From Acidimicrobiia bacterium (lineage in GTDB: Bacteria; Actinomycetota; Acidimicrobiia; Acidimicrobiales; Bin134), in assembly GCA_009843565.1 (NCBI GenBank), contig VYDF01000298.1, positions 1-5,564 of the forward strand: a stretch of 5,564 nucleotides of DNA, written 5' to 3'. The notes beneath the pieces are model-generated. The model had not been told where the DNA came from. It worked only from the letters and a program-made list of their open reading frames with translations, and ran no database searches. Shown in pieces: positions 1-5,564 of the stretch. Numbering within the stretch: position 1 is the stretch's first letter; each line of letters starts with the position of its first letter. A program made the position numbers and the translations under genes.

Positions 1-669
1 GAGTTGGCGGAGCATGGCGGCGGTGGCACCCCACACGGTGTCGCCGTGGAGCTCGAAGAAGGTGATGGCCCGGTCAGCTCCGTTGATTAACCAGATCTCC
101 TCCCGCCAGGCTTCATCCGACAGCAGTTCGCCGGTGGAGACCAACAGGATGCGTTCCACTTCAGCGGGATCAGGGACGAGTCCGCGGGGCAGACCGGGCA
201 GGATCCCCACGTACGGATGGACCATCGACCGGCTGCCGACAGTAACGTAGCGGTCGATCTGGCCGATGACCTCGATGCCATCGGTGCTCAGTCCGATTTC
301 CTCGCGGGTCTCGCGTTTGGCCGTGTCCAGCAGGGTGTCGTCACTGTCTTCTTGACCTCCGCCGGGGAAGGCCACCTCCCAACTATGGGAGCGGAGGTGC
401 CGGGCCCTACGGATGAGCAGCACGTAGATTTCGCCGTCATGGGGGTAGAGCAGAATCAGCACCGCGGAGCGCCGCTCCTGTCCGGTGGGAGAGGTATCCC
501 CCCAGGTGGCCTGTTCGCGACTGTGTAACGCGGCGCGCAACTGGTCTAGGTCCACCCGTCGTTTCGACGGGTCGAGGCCAGCCCACGGTGGCGGTCCGCC
601 GGGACGCCACTGCTCGGGTCGGGGAATGAACTGGGGGCCACCCCGCTCAGTTGCGATGGTGGCCCCCAA
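1..669 (-). CDS. NUDIX hydrolase, NUDT7/NudL-like, C-terminus cut by window edge
   Basis: An open minus-strand frame runs without a stop from a TTG at 667-669 to base 1 (223 codons; the stop lies outside). Seen: a NUDIX box at residues 105-127 (G, five residues, D111, seven residues, then RETREEIGL). It keeps the metal-binding REXXEE core but has Asp where the first Glu usually stands. Just upstream, residues 84-104 read LLIRRARHLRSHSWEVAFPGG, close to the LLTxRSxxLRxHxGxxxFPGG signature of NUDT7/8 and bacterial NudL, which hydrolyse CoA-type diphosphates. The tail (FFELHGDTVWGATAAML, residues 204-220) also fits that group, so the true end is probably close. The substrate is inferred: CoA or a related nucleoside diphosphate in the cytoplasm. 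Start: TTG is the only usual start codon before the proline-rich segment FIPRPEQWRPGG, which looks like genuine protein. An in-frame stop lies just upstream, inside the groEL end. No Shine-Dalgarno is visible, so the start is uncertain; a GTG at 553-555 would be a much shorter alternative. Confidence 0.82.
   Translation of the reverse strand, partial: MGATIATERGGPQFIPRPEQWRPGGPPPWAGLDPSKRRVDLDQLRAALHSREQATWGDTSPTGQERRSAVLILLYPHDGEIYVLLIRRARHLRSHSWEVAFPGGGQEDSDDTLLDTAKRETREEIGLSTDGIEVIGQIDRYVTVGSRSMVHPYVGILPGLPRGLVPDPAEVERILLVSTGELLSDEAWREEIWLINGADRAITFFELHGDTVWGATAAMLRQL
632..668 (-). terminator. GC-rich hairpin after groEL, possible terminator or attenuator
   Basis: Bases 632-642 and 658-668 are a perfect 11-bp inverted repeat (TGGGGGCCACC / GGTGGCCCCCA). 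An inner 3-bp CGC/GCG stem (644-646 with 653-655) can stack in the loop. It lies 26 nt downstream of the groEL stop. On the minus strand it is followed by GTTCATTCC, which is only a weak U-tract, so classical Rho-independent termination is plausible but not convincing. It also covers the start of the NUDIX reading frame, so partial termination or translational control of that gene is an alternative. Confidence 0.4.
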
Positions 670-694
670 GTAGAAAGTCAGCGGATGCTGGCAG

Positions 695-2350
<1,656 letters not shown>

Positions 2351-2355
2351 CTTGG

Positions 2356-2646
2356 CTACTTGACGATGGCGAGCACGTCGCGGGCCGACAGGATCAGCAG
2401 ATCCTCACCGTCAGAGGTGATCTCAGTGCCGCCGAATTTGCTGTAGACCACGGTGTCGCCGACGGAGACGTCGACCGGGATCAGATCGCCGGTGTTCTCC
2501 GACCGCTTGCCCGGACCCACGGCGAGAACCTCGCCTTGCTGGGGCTTCTCTTTGGCGGTATCAGGGATGACCAAGCCGCTGGCGGTCATCTCTTCAGACT
2601 CGCTGGGGCGGACAACAATCCGGTCATCAAGGGGCTGTAGAGCCAT
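2356..2646 (-). CDS. groES: 10-kDa co-chaperonin GroES
   Basis: GroES is the heptameric lid that closes the GroEL chamber. The 96-residue length matches the family. Seen: MALQPLDDRIVVRP at the N-terminus, the mobile-loop region around residues 16-34 with the hydrophobic contact LVI (25-27, in SGLVIPDTA), GEVLAVGPG (38-46) leading into the roof loop, and the conserved VGDTVVYSKFGG (62-73). Start choice: the ATG at 2644-2646 is preceded by GGAGG with 5-nt spacing. An in-frame TTG at 2658 would add four residues, but it overlaps that Shine-Dalgarno and is unlikely. It is the first gene of the groES-groEL operon, with the CIRCE operator 30 nt upstream of its start codon, so heat-inducible HrcA repression is expected. 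Confidence 0.98.
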   Translation of the reverse strand: MALQPLDDRIVVRPSESEEMTASGLVIPDTAKEKPQQGEVLAVGPGKRSENTGDLIPVDVSVGDTVVYSKFGGTEITSDGEDLLILSARDVLAIVK

Positions 2647-2659
2647 CTTGGCCTCCAAG
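2647..2659 (-). promoter_or_regulatory. groES ribosome-binding site inside a small hairpin
   Basis: On the minus strand the 13 nt directly before the groES ATG read CTTGGAGGCCAAG. The Shine-Dalgarno GGAGG occupies 2652-2656. The same 13 nt form a 5-bp stem (CTTGG with CCAAG) around an AGG loop, so half of the Shine-Dalgarno lies in the stem. The ribosome-binding site is certain enough to fix the start. A role for the hairpin is inference. Confidence 0.75.
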
Positions 2660-2673
2660 GGGTTGATATTTGA

Positions 2674-2732
2674 GCATTAGCACTCTCGATAGGCGAGTGC
2701 TAAGCGTAGGTGGTAGAGGGCTTGGAGGCCAA
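2674..2732 (-). promoter_or_regulatory. Candidate groESL promoter region (two alternatives)
   Basis: Two weak sigma70-like pairs are visible on the minus strand. One has TTGGCC (2727-2732) as -35, 18 nt, and TACGCT (2703-2708) as -10, which would put the start inside the CIRCE. The other has TTAGCA (2698-2703), 18 nt, and TAATGC (2674-2679), which would put the -35/-10 within the operator. Neither matches consensus well and the choice cannot be made by eye. Either would yield an mRNA that lacks the upstream arm of the 12-bp inverted repeat. Confidence 0.35.
2677..2703. promoter_or_regulatory. CIRCE operator (HrcA-binding site) of groESL
   Basis: The sequence TTAGCACTC, nine spacer bases (2686-2694), then GAGTGCTAA is an exact match to the classical CIRCE consensus, with no mismatch in either arm. 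CIRCE is bound by the repressor HrcA, whose activity depends on GroEL, giving feedback heat-shock control of groESL. It lies between the tsaD stop (2734) and the groES start (2646), so it should govern groES-groEL. No hrcA gene is in the window. Confidence 0.97.
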
Positions 2733-2733
2733 T

Positions 2734-3783
2734 TCAGGCTTGGGGTTCATCGGCAAGGATGAAAGGGAGGGGAAGGTTGGGATCGGCACCCACTTCCAAG
2801 GACGATGGGCCGTCGAGCTGAAGTCGCTGCCAGCCCGCGGCGGCCACCATGGCCGCGTTGTCGGTACACATGGAACGGCTGGGCAAAAATCCGCTGATGC
2901 CCGCGGCCACGCAGGCATCGAGCAGGCGCTCTCGCAGGGAGGAGTTGGCCGCCACCCCTCCGGCCAGACAGAGACCCTTGGCCCCGAATTCCTCCGCGGC
3001 CTTGCGGGCCTTGTGTACCAGCACATCCACCACCGCTTCTTGGAAGGAGGCCGCGATGTCGGCTACATCTTGGTCGGGGTGGGTGCGCACATGGTTGACC
3101 ACCGCAGTCTTGAGGCCGCTGAAAGAGAAGTTGTAGCCGTCGTCGTACATGGGGCGGGGGAAAGCCACCGCTTCGGAGTCGCCGCTCATGGCCAGGCCGT
3201 CGATGACCGGGCCGCCGGGGTAGCCCAAGTCCATGAAGCGGGCCACTTTGTCGAACGCCTCGCCCGCGGCATCGTCGAGGGTCTGGCCGATGAGCCGGTA
3301 GCGTCCGAATGCCTCCATCAACACCAACAAGGTGTGGCCCCCGGACACCAACAGCACCACCACTGGCAGATCCAAGTCGGGTTCTTCCAGAAACGATGAG
3401 TAGAGGTGGGCTTCCAGGTGGTTGACGGCCACGAACGGCACGTCCCACACCAAGGCCAGCGACTTGGCTGCGCTCACTCCCACCAACAGCGAGCCGACAA
3501 GGCCGGGGCCCGCAGTGGCGGCCACCGCCTCCACGTCGTGGTCGCTGAGACCGGCCTCGATCACTGCTTGGGCCACCACCGGAGTGAGCAGCTCCACATG
3601 GGCCCGGCTAGCGATCTCCGGAACCACGCCCCCGTAGCGGGCGTGCAGGTCAACCTGGCTGCTGATCACCGACGACAACACGTCGGAGGGGCCGGAGACC
3701 ACGGCGGCGGCCGTCTCATCGCAAGAGGTTTCGATGCCTAAAACGATGGCGGGAGTTTCCACACCGGATTCCAGGGCAGTCAT
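2734..3783 (-). CDS. tsaD: tRNA N6-adenosine threonylcarbamoyltransferase TsaD
   Basis: TsaD (Kae1/Gcp/YgjD family, ASKHA fold) transfers the threonylcarbamoyl group from TC-AMP to A37 of ANN-decoding tRNAs, working with TsaB and TsaE. The 349-residue length is normal. Seen: the N-terminal phosphate-binding GIETSCDET (16-24), YGGVVPEIASRAH (50-62), ATAGPGLVGSLLVG (89-102), the metal-binding HLEAH (H122, H126), VSGGHT (146-151), GEAFDKVAR (174-182), GYPGGP (187-192), FSFSGLKTA (219-227), CLAGGVAANSSLR (272-284) and CTDNAAMVA (306-314), whose D308 is the third metal ligand. The start ATG (3781-3783) overlaps the rimI stop as ATGA, which suggests coupled translation. The frame stays open upstream to 4056, but that part reads against rimI and does not resemble TsaD. 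It was long mislabelled as a sialoglycoprotease; no protease role should be assumed. Confidence 0.98.
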   Translation of the reverse strand: MTALESGVETPAIVLGIETSCDETAAAVVSGPSDVLSSVISSQVDLHARYGGVVPEIASRAHVELLTPVVAQAVIEAGLSDHDVEAVAATAGPGLVGSLLVGVSAAKSLALVWDVPFVAVNHLEAHLYSSFLEEPDLDLPVVVLLVSGGHTLLVLMEAFGRYRLIGQTLDDAAGEAFDKVARFMDLGYPGGPVIDGLAMSGDSEAVAFPRPMYDDGYNFSFSGLKTAVVNHVRTHPDQDVADIAASFQEAVVDVLVHKARKAAEEFGAKGLCLAGGVAANSSLRERLLDACVAAGISGFLPSRSMCTDNAAMVAAAGWQRLQLDGPSSLEVGADPNLPLPFILADEPQA

Positions 3784-4316
3784 GATCGGTCCAGTTCTAC
3801 CGCGATTTTGACGAGGCGAGCGGCATAGTCGGGCTGGTGGATGTTGTCGGCTCGCATCACCACGGCATCGGGCGACAAGCCCATGTCGGCGTAGTAGCCC
3901 CGGCGAATGCCCACCGGAGCGAGGCCGAAGCGCCGGTACAAGGACTGGGCGGAGGGATTGTCGGCGGCCACTTCGAGGGCCAGGCTCGTGTTGCGGCGAC
4001 GGGCGGCCAATGCAAGGGCCAAGAACAGCCGGGCGCCGATGCTTTGGCCCCGGCAATCGGGAGCCACCGTCACGGTGGTGATGTGGGCGTTCTTTTTCTC
4101 GAAGGCCACCCCGCCATGTCCGACCACTCGGTCGGGGCCTGAGCTCCTGGTCTTGGGATCTCCGACCACTCGATCGCGAAGGGCTATCACATAGAAGCGA
4201 TCATCGGTGCGGGCCAGTTCCGACTCATAGACCTCGCGGGACCAAGGGATTGGATAGCACTGGGCGTCGATAGCCATGACTTCGCCCAGGTGGGCTGGTT
4301 TCATGGGCTCGATCAT
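3780..4316 (-). CDS. rimI: RimI-like GNAT N-acetyltransferase
   Basis: A GNAT-fold acetyl-CoA-dependent acyltransferase; RimI acetylates the N-terminus of ribosomal protein S18, and homologues beside tsaB/tsaD may act on other N-termini. With the start used here it has 178 residues. Seen: IEPMKPAHLGEVMAID (2-17), CYPIPWS (20-26), beta-4 ITTVTVAPD (79-87), the acetyl-CoA loop RGQSIGA (89-95), LEV with E115 and SLYRRFGL with Y127, the same 12-residue spacing as E. coli RimI E103/Y115, then RRGYY (138-142). Odd points: Ser92 replaces the usual first Gly of the RxxGxG/A loop, and about 14 extra residues lie between beta-2 and beta-3, bounded by a DRVVG repeat. Start is uncertain: ATG 4316 fits the family N-terminus, ATG 4358 adds 14 residues with codon use unlike the rest, and ATG 4304 sits 12 nt from a GGTGGG. 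None has an ideal Shine-Dalgarno. Confidence 0.9.
   Translation of the reverse strand: MIEPMKPAHLGEVMAIDAQCYPIPWSREVYESELARTDDRFYVIALRDRVVGDPKTRSSGPDRVVGHGGVAFEKKNAHITTVTVAPDCRGQSIGARLFLALALAARRRNTSLALEVAADNPSAQSLYRRFGLAPVGIRRGYYADMGLSPDAVVMRADNIHQPDYAARLVKIAVELDRS
4119..4176 (-). repeat. 16-bp direct repeat bounding a 14-codon insertion in rimI
   Basis: Bases 4119-4134 (TCCGACCACTCGGTCG) and 4161-4176 (TCCGACCACTCGATCG) match at 15 of 16 positions. Their starts are 42 nt apart, exactly 14 codons. Both encode Asp-Arg-Val-Val-Gly in frame (residues 48-52 and 62-66). Removing one repeat unit would leave RDRVVGHGG, the length expected of a normal GNAT at this beta-2/beta-3 turn. Confidence 0.85.
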
Positions 4317-4374
4317 CCCACCAAGGGTCGTGGATGAGGTCAAATGATCTTGAGTCATGGCAAAGCAGGCTCGA

Positions 4375-5064
4375 TCATCGGGTGCTCCAGTTGATGTCGG
4401 CGTCGGGAACCCGAAGATATATCGGTTTGAGCTCCCACGGTTTGACGAACTCCTCCCGCAGCGCCCGGGCATGCGCCAGCTGCACCAACGAGGCGGCCGA
4501 GGGATGGGCCAGATCTTGTTCGGCAATTTCGGTCTTCTGGAGCTGGTCGAACACCTCGGCGTAGCGCCGGGCTCCGTCGCCCACCAGCAGCACCTCTTCG
4601 CTGGTGGCGAGCAGCTCGGAGGCCAGATCATCGGGAGTGCCCACTTGAGCCTCGGACACACGCTGGATTCCGCCGGGCACTTGGCGGTAGAAGGCGTAGA
4701 ACAGCTCACTGCGGCGGGCGTCGATGGCGGCCACGATCACCCGATTGGTGTGGCGCACGGCGAAAGCGAGCAGGTCGAGGCTGGACACACCGATCATCGG
4801 CACTCCGAGGGCGTAGGCCACCGCCATGGCGCTGGAAATGCCCACTCGCAGGCCGGTGTAGAGGCCAGGTCCGAGATCAACGGCCACGCAACCCACATCC
4901 CGCAGCTCGACCCGGGCCTGGCGGGTCACGAACTGGATTTGGGGGGCGATGGATTCGGCATGACGGCGCCCCCGAGCGCTGTGGGCTGAGGCCAAAACCC
5001 CCTCGTGGCCGCCAAGGGCGCATCCCACCTGCTGGGTGGCCGACTCGATGCCCAAGATCAACAT
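4375..5064 (-). CDS. tsaB: tRNA threonylcarbamoyladenosine biosynthesis protein TsaB
   Basis: TsaB is a catalytically inactive TsaD paralogue that dimerises with TsaD and is needed, with TsaE, for t6A37 formation. The 229-residue length is typical. Seen: the N-terminal strand MLILGIESAT (1-10), RRHAESIAPQI (33-43), the signature GPGLYTGLRVG (65-75, the usual form being GPGSFTGLRIG), ALGVPMIGVSSLD (85-97), AAIDARRSELFYAFY (116-130) and the C-terminal PIYLR. It lacks the HxxxH metal site of TsaD, as expected. Start: the ATG at 5062-5064 has GGAAG 7 nt upstream (5072-5076) and overlaps the tsaE stop by 7 nt. The frame is open further upstream to 5247, but that stretch is antisense-like low-complexity Arg/Ser-rich sequence overlapping tsaE and is rejected. 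Confidence 0.96.
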   Translation of the reverse strand: MLILGIESATQQVGCALGGHEGVLASAHSARGRRHAESIAPQIQFVTRQARVELRDVGCVAVDLGPGLYTGLRVGISSAMAVAYALGVPMIGVSSLDLLAFAVRHTNRVIVAAIDARRSELFYAFYRQVPGGIQRVSEAQVGTPDDLASELLATSEEVLLVGDGARRYAEVFDQLQKTEIAEQDLAHPSAASLVQLAHARALREEFVKPWELKPIYLRVPDADINWSTR

Positions 5065-5561
5065 GTTGAGTCTTCCAACCACTGGCCCACAGCAGTGCTT
5101 ACCGCCTGGGTCCGGGCTTGCCAGCGAGGTCCTACCGGAGTGAGCGCCATCATCCGCTCGTCTGGAGCACCGTCGGGGCTGTCGACGAAGGTCAGGGCGA
5201 CTTCGAGATAGTTGTTGGGCAGGGCTTGGCGAATGGCGTCGCCCCACTCGATGAGGATGACCCCATCGGTGTCGAGCAGTTCGGGCAGGCCCAAATCGAG
5301 CACCTCGGTGATCTGGTCGAGGCGGAAGACGTCGAGGTGATGCAGGAGCAGCCGCCCGTGGTATTCGCGAGCCAGGGTAAACGTGGGGCTGGTCACCTGC
5401 TCGCTGATGCCCAAGGCGGCGGCGAACCCCTGGGTGAAGGTGGTTTTGCCGGCGCCCAAGTCGCCCACCAGCAGTAGCAGGTCGCCGGGTTGGGCCAACT
5501 CGGCCAGGTTGGCGGCCAGGCTCTTTGTGTCTTCCACCGAGCGGGTGCGGGCTCGGATCAT
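5058..5561 (-). CDS. tsaE: tRNA threonylcarbamoyladenosine biosynthesis ATPase TsaE
   Basis: TsaE is the small P-loop ATPase that binds the TsaB-TsaD dimer and drives turnover in t6A synthesis. It has 167 residues, normal for the family. Seen: Walker A GDLGAGKTT (33-41, K39 and T40 binding phosphate/Mg), VTSPTFTL (56-63), the HLDVFRL segment (75-81) and LIEWGD (103-108), the Walker B-like strand with E105, all diagnostic of TsaE (YjeE). Residues 121-167 are a less conserved C-terminal tail. Start: the ATG at 5559-5561 gives a family-like N-terminus (MIRARTRSVEDTKSLA). Only three bases lie upstream in the window, so its ribosome-binding site cannot be seen and a longer start cannot be formally excluded. 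Its stop overlaps the tsaB start. It is the first visible gene of the t6A operon, whose promoter must lie outside. Confidence 0.96.
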   Translation of the reverse strand: MIRARTRSVEDTKSLAANLAELAQPGDLLLLVGDLGAGKTTFTQGFAAALGISEQVTSPTFTLAREYHGRLLLHHLDVFRLDQITEVLDLGLPELLDTDGVILIEWGDAIRQALPNNYLEVALTFVDSPDGAPDERMMALTPVGPRWQARTQAVSTAVGQWLEDSTC

Positions 5562-5564
5562 GGT

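Larger units (their letters stand above)
2648..2732 (-). repeat. 12-bp inverted repeat flanking CIRCE, pairing the groES Shine-Dalgarno
   Basis: Bases 2648-2659 (TTGGCCTCCAAG on the plus strand) are the exact reverse complement of 2721-2732 (CTTGGAGGCCAA). The arms are separated by 61 nt that contain the whole CIRCE. In minus-strand RNA the upstream arm starts 1 nt after the tsaD stop and carries CCTCC. The downstream arm carries the groES GGAGG. The two can pair perfectly over 12 bp with the CIRCE hairpin nested inside. Confidence 0.85.

Noticed and set aside
1..281. Short open frames on both strands over the NUDIX 3' half.
   Set aside because: They are out of frame with the NUDIX protein, whose codons continue to base 1 with clear family motifs.
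2660..2733. Rho-independent terminator for the tsaD operon before groES.
   Set aside because: The only strong dyad is CIRCE, and no T-run follows it on the minus strand. The 12-bp arms are 61 nt apart, too far for a classical terminator hairpin.
3784..4056. Upstream extension of the tsaD frame by 91 codons.
   Set aside because: It overlaps the conserved rimI coding sequence, is Arg/Pro-rich, and the TsaD family starts near the ATG at 3783, which forms the ATGA overlap.
4359..4709. Upstream extension of the rimI frame by more than 100 codons.
   Set aside because: It overlaps tsaB in another frame and contains no GNAT sequence; no rimI-tsaB fusion is indicated.
5065..5247. Upstream extension of the tsaB frame by 61 codons.
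   Set aside because: It lies over tsaE in another frame and is Arg/Ser-rich. The ATG at 5064 gives the exact TsaB N-terminus and has a Shine-Dalgarno.

Overview
The window is a compact, GC-rich (by eye above 60% G+C) chromosomal segment with every recognisable gene on the minus strand. Reading in the direction of transcription (high to low coordinates) the order is tsaE, tsaB, rimI-like acetyltransferase, tsaD, then groES, groEL, then a NUDIX hydrolase that runs off the left edge. As I recall it, the block tsaE-tsaB-rimI-tsaD-groES-groEL is a gene order of Actinomycetota (Mycobacterium has it). The GGM-tailed GroEL and the CIRCE operator also fit a high-GC actinobacterium. A lineage outside the classical mycobacteria/streptomycetes, for example Acidimicrobiia, is my guess and not something the sequence proves.

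Right half (2734-5561): a tightly packed operon. tsaE overlaps tsaB by 7 nt, tsaB is followed closely by the RimI-like gene, and rimI overlaps tsaD by the 4 nt ATGA. TsaB, TsaD and TsaE are three of the proteins that place the threonylcarbamoyl group on A37 of ANN-reading tRNAs. The partner that makes threonylcarbamoyl-AMP (TsaC/Sua5) is not in the window. The RimI-like protein is a GNAT N-acetyltransferase of the type encoded beside tsaB/tsaD in many bacteria.

Middle (2647-2733): a short control region with a perfect 9-9-9 CIRCE operator for HrcA, weak promoter candidates and a strong groES Shine-Dalgarno. Around the CIRCE lies a perfect 12-bp inverted repeat whose one arm sits 1 nt after the tsaD stop codon and whose other arm contains the groES Shine-Dalgarno. 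This could keep read-through RNA from being translated into GroES, and it is the most interesting thing I see here.

Left half (1-2646): groES and groEL, 5 nt apart, encode the GroESL chaperonin. After groEL comes a GC-rich hairpin that overlaps the probable TTG start of a NUDIX hydrolase resembling the NUDT7/NudL (CoA pyrophosphatase-like) group. The hydrolase gene is cut by the window edge.

Overall this is a conserved housekeeping region. There are no RNA genes, mobile elements or CRISPR arrays, and no intergenic stretch over 100 bases. I found no new multi-gene system; the leads are small-scale (RNA structure at groES, a repeat-bounded insertion in RimI, a hairpin over the NUDIX start).
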